Part shown: in pieces, positions 29,324-37,808 of the stretch
Layout: the number at the start of each line of letters is the position of its first letter
Position numbering within the stretch: the stretch's first letter is position 1
DNA from: Pseudomonas sp. S06B 330
GTDB lineage: Bacteria; Pseudomonadota; Gammaproteobacteria; Pseudomonadales; Pseudomonadaceae
Length of the DNA: 64,000 nt
Direction of reading: 5' to 3'
NCBI RefSeq assembly: GCF_002845275.2
Contig: NZ_CP088149.1
Location: 3,654,501 to 3,718,500 of the forward strand
Program-made: the position numbers and the translations under genes
Notes under the pieces: generated by a model
Databases searched by the model: none
Seen by the model: only the letters and a program-made list of their open reading frames with translations
What the model was told of the DNA's origin: nothing

Positions 29324-29923
29324 TCAGGCAGATGCCTGGCTGGCGAAATGCGGCTGGGTGAGTGCAAGCGCGGGCCCACTGGCCCACGTGCTGGGCGATG
29401 ACAAACGCGAGGCCACCACCCGCGGCGCATGGTCGTAGTAAGTGCCCCAGTTGACACTGGGGTCCTTGACCCTGCGGCAGTCGGCACCGCCAAGATCCTC
29501 AAGGTTGTCGACGATCGGCATCAGCAACTGGCGCACTTGCTCGGTTGCCGTCAGGACCACCAGGCCGAAGTTTCGCAGTGCCAGCGTCTTGATCACGTTG
29601 TTGAGCAAATACTTACCTGCCCCGCTGCCGCTACGGAATGACGCAAAAGCGCCAACCTCGGCAATCCGCGCCCGCTCGAGGTCATAACGCTCATCCAGAC
29701 CCTGACCCAGGTAGTACTCGCTGAACAGCTTGCCCGAATCCCCGTAGCTGATGCCGGCACAGGCATAGCCCGGAGCACCGCCATTCGAGTCGGTCAGGCA
29801 GACGAACAGATCGGGCTGGGGCTCCGGCGTCGCGTCATAGTGCTTGAGGTAGTGAGCACGTACCGCTTCCTGCAGACAACGGTAGCCGGGGCGGCCTTTA
29901 TAGAAATTGCGTACGATGTACAT
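29324..29923 (-). CDS. Thermostable-hemolysin family protein (T_hemolysin-like)
   Basis: 199 residues without signal peptide or membrane segment. It matches the thermostable hemolysin family: RARIAEVGAFAS in the middle, a helix plus strand running to VVLTATEQVRQLL, and the C-terminal NWGTYYDHAPRVVA. The family's name comes from a Vibrio toxin, but the fold resembles acyl or acetyl transferases and many members sit beside AMP-dependent ligases, so an acyl-transfer role fits better here than toxicity (inference). The ATG at 29923 has GAGAGGA upstream and lies 16 bp after the ligase stop. Confidence 0.72.
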   Translation of the reverse strand: MYIVRNFYKGRPGYRCLQEAVRAHYLKHYDATPEPQPDLFVCLTDSNGGAPGYACAGISYGDSGKLFSEYYLGQGLDERYDLERARIAEVGAFASFRSGSGAGKYLLNNVIKTLALRNFGLVVLTATEQVRQLLMPIVDNLEDLGGADCRRVKDPSVNWGTYYDHAPRVVASRLSSPSTWASGPALALTQPHFASQASA

Positions 29924-29939
29924 GGCTGTCCTCTCGCCC

Positions 29940-31421
29940 TCAGGCGTACATCCGGTCGATGAAATGGGCCTCGATCTCGGCCCTGCGCGGCCGTCCGGTG
30001 ACGGTGTAGTACTGGTCACGGAAGGTGGCGATGTCATCGATGATGCGGATCTGCCTGACCCTGGCGAAGTCGGCGAGCCGGTGTTCCAGGCGCGACATCT
30101 CGTGGCGTACCGTGTCTTCGCAAGCGGTGCTCAGCACGATGGCACAGGGTTCGTCCTTGCCTTCACCCATGACGATCATGTCATCGACCAACGGGCTCTC
30201 TTTGTAGACGTTCTCGACCCATTCGGGCGAAATGTTGCGCGCCGTGGACAGGATGATCACGTGCTTCTTGCGGCCAGTGATGTACAGGAACCCGTCACGA
30301 AATTCGGCGATGTCACCTGTATGCAGATAGCCGTCGGACAGATCGCAGGCGGTATCGTCGGCGTTGTAGTAGCCCGCGCACAGCGTCGGCGTGCGCACCT
30401 GCAATTCGCCGTCGACCAGCTTGGGTTCGATGCCGTCGAGCAACTTGCCCGCCGAACCGATACGTCGCTCGGCCGGTGAGTTCAGTGAGATGATTGAAGA
30501 GTTTTCGCTCAGCCCATAGGCCTCGAACACCTGCACACCCTGCGCGTCCAAAGCCTCCAGCACACTCACCGGAATTTTTGCACCACCGGTGATGATGTGT
30601 GGTCGTTGGGCCCCGAACAGTGCTTCCACCGAGCAGTGCTCAAGCAGCAGGTTGGCCTCCTCCAGCAACTTAGGTGGCAGGTACAGGAAGTTCGGCTGGT
30701 TAGGGGCAATCAGCTCCAGGTACTGCCGCGCGTTGCCACTTGCCGCGCCATACTCGGTCATGCCTTCCGGCATCAGCGTCAAAGAGCCCCCTGAGAGGAT
30801 CGGGATGAAGACACCGAGCACCTGCTCGATCAACAGGCTCATGGGTACGATCGAAAAGTAGTGCAGCGGCTGTTGTGGCAAACGCTTCATCACATTGTCC
30901 ACCAGCAGCCCGACCGCCTCGTCGCGAATCATCACGCCCTTGGGTTTGGAGGTGGTACCGGACGTGTGGATGATTGAAACGATCCCCTCCGGAATGAGCT
31001 CGTCCTCATGCCGCCACTCATCACCAATGCCTTGGTTCATGAGCTGGCCGGGAATGAAGCAGGGTTTATCCGGCAGAATGCCGTGCAAGCGACTGGCAGT
31101 CTTCTCATCGCTGACAAACACGGCCGCAGCCTTGCCCAGCAGGCTGCCAATCTGGTCATCGGAAAACTCGATGGGCACCGGCAGCAAAACCCCGCCGACC
31201 TTCTGGATAGCCAACAAGGTATAGATCCACTCGTAGCAGGAGCGCATGGCAATGCCGAACACCTTGCGCTCGCAGCGGCCAATTCGCCCCTCAAGGGCAC
31301 AAGCCAGGCGCATCACGTCACGACGCAGCTCGTGCAATGTATAAGAACGACCGTTCATTTCCTTGATCACCACGCGGTCAGGGTTTGCCGCCAGGTAGTC
31401 CTGCATCTTTTGGCTGATCAT
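29940..31421 (-). CDS. AMP-forming acyl/carboxylate ligase (ANL superfamily)
   Basis: 493 residues. Activates a carboxylic acid as an adenylate. Motifs: SIIHTSGTTSKPKGV (P-loop-like A3, about 149-163; the usual TGxPKG Gly is Ser), EAYGLSE (A5), GYLHTGDIAEF (A7), GRKKHVIILSTARNISPEW (A8). At the C-terminus the expected PxxxGK catalytic-Lys motif reads YTVTGRPRRAEIE, with Arg in place of the adenylation Lys. Its ATG overlaps the oxygenase stop (ATGA at 31418-31421), so the two are translationally coupled. No carrier protein is encoded nearby; a CoA ester or direct transfer to an amine is likely. Confidence 0.87.
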   Translation of the reverse strand: MISQKMQDYLAANPDRVVIKEMNGRSYTLHELRRDVMRLACALEGRIGRCERKVFGIAMRSCYEWIYTLLAIQKVGGVLLPVPIEFSDDQIGSLLGKAAAVFVSDEKTASRLHGILPDKPCFIPGQLMNQGIGDEWRHEDELIPEGIVSIIHTSGTTSKPKGVMIRDEAVGLLVDNVMKRLPQQPLHYFSIVPMSLLIEQVLGVFIPILSGGSLTLMPEGMTEYGAASGNARQYLELIAPNQPNFLYLPPKLLEEANLLLEHCSVEALFGAQRPHIITGGAKIPVSVLEALDAQGVQVFEAYGLSENSSIISLNSPAERRIGSAGKLLDGIEPKLVDGELQVRTPTLCAGYYNADDTACDLSDGYLHTGDIAEFRDGFLYITGRKKHVIILSTARNISPEWVENVYKESPLVDDMIVMGEGKDEPCAIVLSTACEDTVRHEMSRLEHRLADFARVRQIRIIDDIATFRDQYYTVTGRPRRAEIEAHFIDRMYA

Positions 31422-32350
31422 TGGCCAATACCTCCAATGCGATAGCTCTGAGCACCAAATATCCGCCGTGAGGTGTCATCCAGCCGCCGGCGCCCATGCA
31501 TGACGCGGGTATTGTCGATAACGACGATGTCGCCTTTCTGCCAAAAGTGGCTATAGGTATTGCGGGCTGTGACGTCCTTGATCTCGTCCCAGATTTCCAA
31601 CGCGATATCCTCGCCATCAGCCCAGGTAATGAGTGGCGGCTCATAGTTGACGCTTGGACCAAGCATCGAATTACAGAATGCTTTTCTGCCGCTAAAACAA
31701 CTGGTTTCAACAGCGGAGATAATCAGCTCCGACGAAATTAGATTTTGATCAATGCGGCGATAGGTTTGGCCTTCCACCTGCTCATTAACGAACTGCAGAT
31801 GTTCATCGCTAACCTCATCAATGGGAAGTTGCAGTTCAATGCTGAGGAAACGCTTTACATTGCTCCAAGGGATGCGCCGAACATAACGGATATCGCGGTT
31901 TTCGAAACTCTTTCGGGTTTTCGCCGACAAGTCGAAGAGCACCCGTTGGCCGTCACACATTGTCGTTTCAGAGCCGACGGCAGCAGGCTCCAGGCAGTAG
32001 AACCACTGCAGATCGGGATTGAACGGCAGATTGCCGTTCTCACGATGAAGACCCATCTCATGCACACCGGCCTCGATTTCCGCGGTGTTCGAAGTCGCTG
32101 CCTTGCGGGCAGGGTCGAAGGTGACGCGCGAAGAATGTGCACTGACGAACTCATTGAAATCTTGCAGGGTATTAGCAAAGTCGCGATAAATAACCGCGCC
32201 ACTGTGGGCAAGGTCTTCATAGAGTGTCGCACTGCTTACCGAGTCGGAAACCCGCAGCTCGCGGTCAACGGCATATACACATTCGAAGCCGTAGCACGGT
32301 GTAGGTTGCCGATAGAACGGAAACACCATTGATTGTACTTGCGCCAGCAT
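31418..32350 (-). CDS. TauD/TfdA-family Fe(II)/2-oxoglutarate-dependent oxygenase
   Basis: 310 residues. The iron triad is visible: His102 and Glu104 (HRENG, an HxE variant of the usual HxD) and His285 in DNTRVMHGRRRL, with 2-oxoglutarate-binding Arg295/296 about ten residues later. HxE is typical of the SyrP/AsnO-like branch, which hydroxylates amino acids in natural-product pathways. GGAGGA precedes the ATG. It is the first structural gene after the LysR gene, and its base composition is visibly more AT-rich than its neighbours, hinting at acquisition. Coupled by ATGA to the ligase. The substrate is unknown. Confidence 0.85.
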   Translation of the reverse strand: MLAQVQSMVFPFYRQPTPCYGFECVYAVDRELRVSDSVSSATLYEDLAHSGAVIYRDFANTLQDFNEFVSAHSSRVTFDPARKAATSNTAEIEAGVHEMGLHRENGNLPFNPDLQWFYCLEPAAVGSETTMCDGQRVLFDLSAKTRKSFENRDIRYVRRIPWSNVKRFLSIELQLPIDEVSDEHLQFVNEQVEGQTYRRIDQNLISSELIISAVETSCFSGRKAFCNSMLGPSVNYEPPLITWADGEDIALEIWDEIKDVTARNTYSHFWQKGDIVVIDNTRVMHGRRRLDDTSRRIFGAQSYRIGGIGQ

Positions 32351-32475
32351 GACTCATTCCTCCATGAATTGTGGGTCAGGTAGAACCGCTACCCGATGAC
32401 CTCACAGTAAGTGAAAAGAACAAGTCGCTGGTTTTAAGAAATCTAAAAGCCCGCAGAAAATTTAATAAGGTGGAT

Positions 32476-33414
32476 TCATCGTTCCGTCAACATTGACCCG
32501 GCCACCTGCGCAACGAGCGAGCGCAAACTGGAAATATCCTTGCTATCGCTACGGTCTCGGGCCCAAATCATGTCCAGGGTAAAGCTTGGGAAGCCCAAAG
32601 GCGGTTGGCAGACCTTCAGCTCGGGCGCAATACGCAGGTGCGGCAGCAGGCGCGCAGGCAGGGCCACTGTCGAGGGCACCGCGGCAACGATGTTCACACA
32701 GGCTTGATAACCGTTGGCCCGCACCAGCACGTTGCGCGACCGGCCAACCTTGTCCAGCCAGCTATCGACCATGTTCTTTTCGGATATCCACGGCGTGGGG
32801 AACACGTGTGGCGAAGCACAGAACTCGTCCAGGCTCATAGCCCCGTCACTTGCCAGCGAACCCTGGCTGGTCAGGCATACGAAGTCATCGTTGAGCACCG
32901 GTTGCCATTGCAGCTCAGGGTGCATCTGGTGGTAACCCGGACCGAAGCCGATGGCAATGTCTATATCACCTGAGATCAGCCGGTCCACCGGCAGGTCTCG
33001 GCTCAAGCGTTCGAGGTGCAGCGAGGTGTTGGCGTGAGTACGTGAAAGCACTGCCAGCACCTGTGGCAGGAAGGACAGCTCGAAATACTCGGGAGCGCAC
33101 AGCTTCCAGATCTTACGCAGTGCCTGAGGGGAGACGGTGCTGTCGTCTTCCGCACAACGGTTGACCGACTCGACCACCACTCGCAGATAAGGCGCAATTT
33201 TTTCCGCTTTGGTGGTGGGTTTGAGCACACCTTGCAAAGACGAGAACAGGGTGTCATCGAAACATCCGCGCAGGCGCTTGAGGCAGTAACTGACCGTGGG
33301 CTGGCTGACATTCATCAACTCGGCAGTACGCTTGGCGCTGCGCAGTTCCAGCAAATTGAGGAAAACCACGATGTCTTGCAGATCCAGCTGCTTTAGGTAA
33401 TTGCTATGAAGCAT
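32476..33414 (-). CDS. LysR-family regulator (NodD/LeuO-like), probably of the oxygenase-ligase cluster
   Basis: 312 residues: N-terminal winged helix with SAKRTAELMNVSQPTVSYCLKRLR split over about 25-50, then a periplasmic-binding-like effector domain. The ATG at 33414 has AGGAAG upstream. It lies upstream of and parallel to the oxygenase, with a 125-bp AT-rich gap suited to an operator and promoter. The neighbouring MarR gene is on the same strand, 25 bp upstream, so the two regulators may be co-transcribed. The effector is unknown. Confidence 0.85.
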   Translation of the reverse strand: MLHSNYLKQLDLQDIVVFLNLLELRSAKRTAELMNVSQPTVSYCLKRLRGCFDDTLFSSLQGVLKPTTKAEKIAPYLRVVVESVNRCAEDDSTVSPQALRKIWKLCAPEYFELSFLPQVLAVLSRTHANTSLHLERLSRDLPVDRLISGDIDIAIGFGPGYHQMHPELQWQPVLNDDFVCLTSQGSLASDGAMSLDEFCASPHVFPTPWISEKNMVDSWLDKVGRSRNVLVRANGYQACVNIVAAVPSTVALPARLLPHLRIAPELKVCQPPLGFPSFTLDMIWARDRSDSKDISSLRSLVAQVAGSMLTER

Positions 33415-33439
33415 GAAAATTCTTCCTGAGTTTTCCAGT

Positions 33440-33958
33440 TCATTGGCTGGGGGCACCCTCTCCTGGAAGATGAGCGAGCATTGCCTTCAACAATTGCGCG
33501 AACAGTACGCGTTGCTCTGCGTCCAGGGGGGTCAATACCAGTTCCTGGATCTCAGTATGGGTAAGAACTGCCTTGTCAATCAACGCCTTACCCTGAGCAG
33601 TGAGCGCCACTTGGGAGCTGCGCTTGTCTAGGCTGTCAGCAATGCGCTCGACCATCCCTGCACTTTCCAGCCTGGCCAATCGATTGGTCATGGCTCCGGA
33701 AGTAATCAGCAATGAGCGGTAAAGCTCGGTTGGCGTCAGACGGTAAGGCGCTCCTGACCGTCGCAGGGTGGCCAGTACATCGAACTCGCCTTCCTTGAAC
33801 CCATATTGCGTCAGCGCCTCCCCACGAATGCGCTCGAGGTGCTTCTGGATGCGTGCCATACGGCCAAAAATTTCCATGGACGAGACATCCACGGAAGGCA
33901 TCGCCTGCGCCCATTGCGCGACGACGAAATCGACATGATCGTTCATAGCTGCACTCAT
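33440..33958 (-). CDS. MarR-family regulator
   Basis: About 172 residues with the winged-helix core at about 50-145: FDVLATLRRSG, the recognition helix LLITSGAMTNRLARLE and the wing SLDKRSSQVALTAQGK. The start is uncertain between the ATGs at 33958 and 33946; neither has a strong ribosome site. It is divergent from the alpha/beta hydrolase gene, and a perfect 12-bp palindrome lies between them, so it probably represses that gene and perhaps itself. The ligand is unknown. Confidence 0.85.
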   Translation of the reverse strand: MSAAMNDHVDFVVAQWAQAMPSVDVSSMEIFGRMARIQKHLERIRGEALTQYGFKEGEFDVLATLRRSGAPYRLTPTELYRSLLITSGAMTNRLARLESAGMVERIADSLDKRSSQVALTAQGKALIDKAVLTHTEIQELVLTPLDAEQRVLFAQLLKAMLAHLPGEGAPSQ

Positions 33959-34018
33959 CGTTCGACCGAAATCAGTATTAGCCAATGCACCTGCTCAACC
34001 CAAGCGCCTTTAAACAAT

Positions 34019-34030
34019 CTTAACGTTAAG
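34019..34030. promoter_or_regulatory. Palindrome, candidate MarR operator
   Basis: CTTAACGTTAAG is a perfect 12-bp palindrome in the gap between the divergent MarR and hydrolase genes, and ends five bases before a possible -35 hexamer (TTGACA at 34036-34041). Location and symmetry fit a MarR operator; binding is inferred. Confidence 0.5.
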
Positions 34031-34070
34031 CTATCTTGACACGCACGTGACTGAAGGATCAGGAGGAAAC

Positions 34071-34883
34071 ATGGCTTTTTTCGTACATGGACAGCATCGT
34101 CACTACTATTACGACTCAGGCTCCGGCAGCCCCGTGCTCCTGTTGCACGGGCTCGGTAACAGCGGCAGGGCCTGGATACCACAGGTAAGTGCACTGCTCG
34201 CTCTCGGTCACCGCGTCATCGTACCCGACCTGCTGGGGCACGGCGCGTCCAGTGATGCACCTGACGGTATTACCCCTCATCTTCAGGCCCTGGAAATGCT
34301 GGCGCTGCAGGAACACCTTGGGCTCGACAGCATTCAGCTTATCGGCCTGTCCCTGGGAGGCATGGTAGCGCTGGAAATGGCATGCCATACACCTGAAGCA
34401 GTGGAAAAGCTGATCGTTGCCGGCACGTTCGCCAGTATGAGCAGCGCACATCGCCAACGGCTGCTCAGCGAATGGGCAACCACCTTGGAGCTGCACAATG
34501 GTTGCCTGAAGCACTTCAAGTCGAGTTGGCCTGCACTGGTGGGCGCAGACTTTTCTGCCTCGCCGCGTGGTCAGCGCCTCTACCAGGCGTGGCACGCCCA
34601 GGCCGCTTTGTTGAAGGCGCACAACCAGATCCGCTGGTGCAAGGGCATGAAGCAGTACGACTTGAGTGCCAAGTTGCAGCAGATACAGGCCCCCACGTTG
34701 GTACTCGCCACGGAACGCGACGCCATCAGCCCGTGGTCCGAAGCCGAAGACCTCTACACAAACATCGAATGTGCCCGCCTGGTCACCATCGCCGGCGAAG
34801 GCCACGTATTCAACGTCCCTCACGCACACGCATTCAATGAGGCGACAAGCGCTTTCCTACAGGAGCCAGCCAACCATGCCTAA
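34071..34883 (+). CDS. Alpha/beta-fold hydrolase
   Basis: 270 residues. Oxyanion strand VLLLHGLGNSG, nucleophile elbow GLSLGG with Ser94, acid residue probably Asp in ATERDAISPW, and His in GEGHVFNVPHAH, so the triad is complete. Similar to lactonase- and esterase-type hydrolases (3-oxoadipate enol-lactonase-like). AGGAGG precedes the ATG at 34071. Its last eight bases overlap the start of a CynX-type transporter gene, so the two form an operon; transporter plus hydrolase suggests uptake and cleavage, or detoxification, of an ester or amide. Confidence 0.85.
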   Translation: MAFFVHGQHRHYYYDSGSGSPVLLLHGLGNSGRAWIPQVSALLALGHRVIVPDLLGHGASSDAPDGITPHLQALEMLALQEHLGLDSIQLIGLSLGGMVALEMACHTPEAVEKLIVAGTFASMSSAHRQRLLSEWATTLELHNGCLKHFKSSWPALVGADFSASPRGQRLYQAWHAQAALLKAHNQIRWCKGMKQYDLSAKLQQIQAPTLVLATERDAISPWSEAEDLYTNIECARLVTIAGEGHVFNVPHAHAFNEATSAFLQEPANHA

Positions 34884-36060
34884 TATTCCCAGCAAAGCGT
34901 GTGTCGGACTTCTGGCCGTATTGATCGGCTTGAACCTGCGCCCCATCATGGCTTCGATCGGCCCCCTGCTGGACATGCTGCAACTCGACCTGGGCCTGAC
35001 CAATACCCAAGGTGGCCTACTGACCACCCTGCCGGTCATGATGATGGGCTTGTTCGCGCTCTCCGGCCCCTGGCTGCTGCGCCTGGTCGGTGAGGTCAAG
35101 GGCGTGGCGCTGGGCATCGCCCTGATTGCTGTCAGCTGTGCCGCACGCGCCTATACCAGTTCTGCCGAAGCGCTCATCAGCACCGCCGCACTGGGCGGTA
35201 TCGGCATTGCAGTCATCCAGTCGCTGATGCCCGCCTTTCTGAAACGCAGCTATCCGCAGAGCGCTGGCATGCTGATGGGCTTGTTCACTACAGGCATCAT
35301 GGCCGGTGCCGCACTGGGTGCTGCAACCGCAGCACCCAGTGCGGCCAATTTCGGCTGGCAGTTAGCCCTGGGCTTCGCCGCTGTGCCGGCGTTATTCACC
35401 CTGATCGTCTGGCTGTTGGCAGCCGGTGGCAGCCAACCCCGTCATGCCGGTGCCAAGCTGCCCTATCGCAACATGCAGGCCTGGTTACTGTTGATATTCT
35501 TTGGGATTGGCACAGGCGCCTACACCTTGGTGCTGGCCTGGTTGCCGCCGTTTTACATCGAACTGGGTTGGACGGCGACTGACGCCGGCTACCTGCTCGG
35601 CGCACTGACGGTCACCGAAGTGGTCGCCGGGCTGCTCGTGTCATCGCTGATCCAGCGCTTTCCCGACCGCCGAAAACCGTTAGTGCTGGTCATTGTGCTA
35701 CTCATTGCTGGCCTGGCCTGCCTGATGGTTGCCCCACAACAGCTGGCAGCATTGGCAACAGTGTGCCTAGGTCTAGGGATCGGTGCGCTGTTCCCGTTGT
35801 CCTTGATCGTCACCCTGGACCGTGCAGATTCACCGACCACGGCTGGCGCGCTGTTGGCGTTCGTGCAAGGCGGCGGCTACCTGATCGCTGCCAGCATGCC
35901 GCTGATCGCCGGTATCGTGCGTGACCAGCTCAGTTCTTTGCACTGGGCCTGGGGAGTAATGATCATCGGCGCCGTAGTATTGCTGGGGCTGAGCACGACC
36001 GTCGCGAAATTACCATCAGGGGGATTAACTGACAGTAGAAAGTCTGTGGACATGACATAG
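34876..36060 (+). CDS. MFS transporter of the CynX/NimT type
   Basis: 394 residues with 12 predicted membrane helices. The opening, VGLLAVLIGLNLRPIMASIG, followed by LGLTNTQGGLLTTLPVMMMG, is characteristic of the cyanate/nitroimidazole (CynX/NimT) group. No cyanase or nitroreductase gene is adjacent, so cyanate transport is not supported. The start overlaps the hydrolase gene by eight bases and AGGAG lies upstream (34861 region). The gene ends 12 bp before the convergent AraC-type regulator gene. Confidence 0.85.
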   Translation: MPNIPSKACVGLLAVLIGLNLRPIMASIGPLLDMLQLDLGLTNTQGGLLTTLPVMMMGLFALSGPWLLRLVGEVKGVALGIALIAVSCAARAYTSSAEALISTAALGGIGIAVIQSLMPAFLKRSYPQSAGMLMGLFTTGIMAGAALGAATAAPSAANFGWQLALGFAAVPALFTLIVWLLAAGGSQPRHAGAKLPYRNMQAWLLLIFFGIGTGAYTLVLAWLPPFYIELGWTATDAGYLLGALTVTEVVAGLLVSSLIQRFPDRRKPLVLVIVLLIAGLACLMVAPQQLAALATVCLGLGIGALFPLSLIVTLDRADSPTTAGALLAFVQGGGYLIAASMPLIAGIVRDQLSSLHWAWGVMIIGAVVLLGLSTTVAKLPSGGLTDSRKSVDMT

Positions 36061-36072
36061 AGAGGATTAATT

Positions 36073-37098
36073 TCAAGGTGATCTCGGCTTACCTGCTGCT
36101 AGCGGGAAAGGCCGCGCTCTCCAGGACGAAGGGCTGCAATCGAATAGCCGGCTGAACCAGCGGGAAAAGGCGCTGAGCTCGGAAAAGCCCAGCACGCCAG
36201 CAATTTCGCTCAAGGAGTGATGGGGGTTTGCGAGGTAACGTGTCGCCAACGCCCTTCGCACTTGATCCAACAGCGACGAAAACGTCTCACCCTCGCGCGT
36301 CAGTTGCCGGTGCAATGTCCGTCGGTCACGTCCCAGGTGGGCGGCTACCTGTTCCACCGAACAACGTCCCGTGGGCAGTAGCATCCAGATCATCTGGTGC
36401 ACTTGCTCCACCAACGCGGCCCTGGCGTCCTCCTGAATACTGTGCAGGTATTGATGGACGTAGCGGGCCATTTCCGGATCGGCACTGGGCAGGCTCCGGT
36501 CAAGATCGCTGCTCCGGCAGACAATGCCGTCCAGCAAACAATTGAACTGTACGGCTGTACCGAACACCCGCTGATGGCGGCTGGCGTCCAGCGCCGCGCT
36601 GTGGCGAAAACAGACTGCTGATGGATGCCAATGGTTACCCAGTAAGGTCTTGAGCATTCGGTGAGCAACGGCGACCGCCAACTCCATCGACTGACGCACA
36701 GGCAGATGACTGACGGTTACCAGCTCAAGCCTCAACACCGCCACCCCCTCTCCTTCCTCAATCTGCAGGACCAACCCCTGGTTGTGCAGGCAGATAAATT
36801 CCTGGAGGGCCTTCAGCGCTGCGCGCAAGGTGGGCTCACGCCATAACAACGCCAGCGGCCCTAGGTTGGAGACAGTGCGACGTTCTGCCATGCGCAGGCC
36901 GAAATCGTCCACACCGGCCTCCCGCGCCGAGTTGTCCAGCAGCCGGGCTACCGCTTCGATGGAGATTCTCAGGTCCGATTGCAGCAAACAGCGCGGATCA
37001 AGACCCACAAGACGCAGTTGGCGCATCGGCTCAACGTTCAAGGCGCGGACAATGTCCGTGTAGTGGGTAAGGCAGGCACTTCGAACCAGTCCTTTCAT
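36073..37098 (-). CDS. AraC-family regulator with Arabinose_bd-type N-terminus
   Basis: 341 residues: a long N-terminal domain (about 20-215) of the kind found in OruR/ArgR-like AraC proteins, and a C-terminal double HTH with CSVEQVAAHLGRDRRTLHRQL and LSEIAGVLGFSELSAFSRWF. The ATG at 37098 is preferred over the TTG two codons upstream, with AGGGA nearby. Divergent from the carboxymuconolactone-decarboxylase-like gene 121 bp away, which is its likeliest target. Confidence 0.85.
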   Translation of the reverse strand: MKGLVRSACLTHYTDIVRALNVEPMRQLRLVGLDPRCLLQSDLRISIEAVARLLDNSAREAGVDDFGLRMAERRTVSNLGPLALLWREPTLRAALKALQEFICLHNQGLVLQIEEGEGVAVLRLELVTVSHLPVRQSMELAVAVAHRMLKTLLGNHWHPSAVCFRHSAALDASRHQRVFGTAVQFNCLLDGIVCRSSDLDRSLPSADPEMARYVHQYLHSIQEDARAALVEQVHQMIWMLLPTGRCSVEQVAAHLGRDRRTLHRQLTREGETFSSLLDQVRRALATRYLANPHHSLSEIAGVLGFSELSAFSRWFSRLFDCSPSSWRARPFPLAAGKPRSP

Positions 37099-37219
37099 GA
37101 GCAATCATCCCTAGGTTACACATGTCCCGAAATGTCAAACCCATGCCCCCGGGAGTCAATTCAGATGCCATCGGCAGGCTTAGAGTTGCAGGTAACCACT
37201 CAACCGCGAGGCACTGCAG

Positions 37220-37621
37220 ATGAATGAACACCAGACCCACCCTGGCACCCCTACCTGCGATGGCCTGCGTGACGCGGGTAACTGGAATCCCGCTTGGGAT
37301 TCGCTGGCCGAGCTGGACGCGCAGTGGATGGAGAAGTTTCTCGGCATGGCCACCCACCCGTTACGAAAGGGCATTCTGGAACCCAAGACCTTCGAACTGA
37401 TCGCCATCGCCGTCGATGCCTCCTGCACCCATTTGTATGCCCCGGGTGTGCGTCGGCACATCCGCAAGGCTCTGGAAGTTGGCGCCAGTGTCGAGGAAAT
37501 ACTGGCGGTCCTACAACTGACTTCGATACTCGGTATCCACAGCATGGCACTAGGCGCTCCGATTCTCGTCGAGGAGGCGCAGAAACTGGCCGCCGATGGT
37601 CCGGTACAAGGCACCTACTGA
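37220..37621 (+). CDS. Carboxymuconolactone decarboxylase-like (AhpD-fold) protein
   Basis: 133 residues, one CMD domain (about 30-120): EPKTFELIAIAVDASCTHLYAPGVRRHI then ALEVGASVEEILAVLQ, seen in segments. It has a single Cys in CTHLY rather than the CxxC of peroxidase-type AhpD, so a peroxiredoxin-like role is unlikely and a decarboxylase or lyase role is possible. Divergent from an AraC-type regulator. The substrate is not evident. Confidence 0.82.
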   Translation: MNEHQTHPGTPTCDGLRDAGNWNPAWDSLAELDAQWMEKFLGMATHPLRKGILEPKTFELIAIAVDASCTHLYAPGVRRHIRKALEVGASVEEILAVLQLTSILGIHSMALGAPILVEEAQKLAADGPVQGTY

Positions 37622-37808
37622 TTTCATCAATGTGCAGCGTAGGCCGGATTGACCTTCGCCATCGCACTACACTACCGTGCCTGAGACAAGGACGTCTGGA
37701 CGTTGTGATGAGGTGAGTGCATGCCTGCTAATAAATCTGCAGAATGGCTCGCTGCCGCCCGTTGTGATCGGGCTACGATCAAAATACTCATTCTGGACGT
37801 CCTGGCCT

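Noticed and set aside
29324..29923. Secreted hemolysin toxin
   Set aside because: No signal peptide and a metabolic operon context argue against a toxin despite the family name.
34876..36060. Cyanate-utilisation operon
   Set aside because: The CynX-type transporter has no cyanase or carbonic anhydrase neighbour; an alpha/beta hydrolase is its partner.
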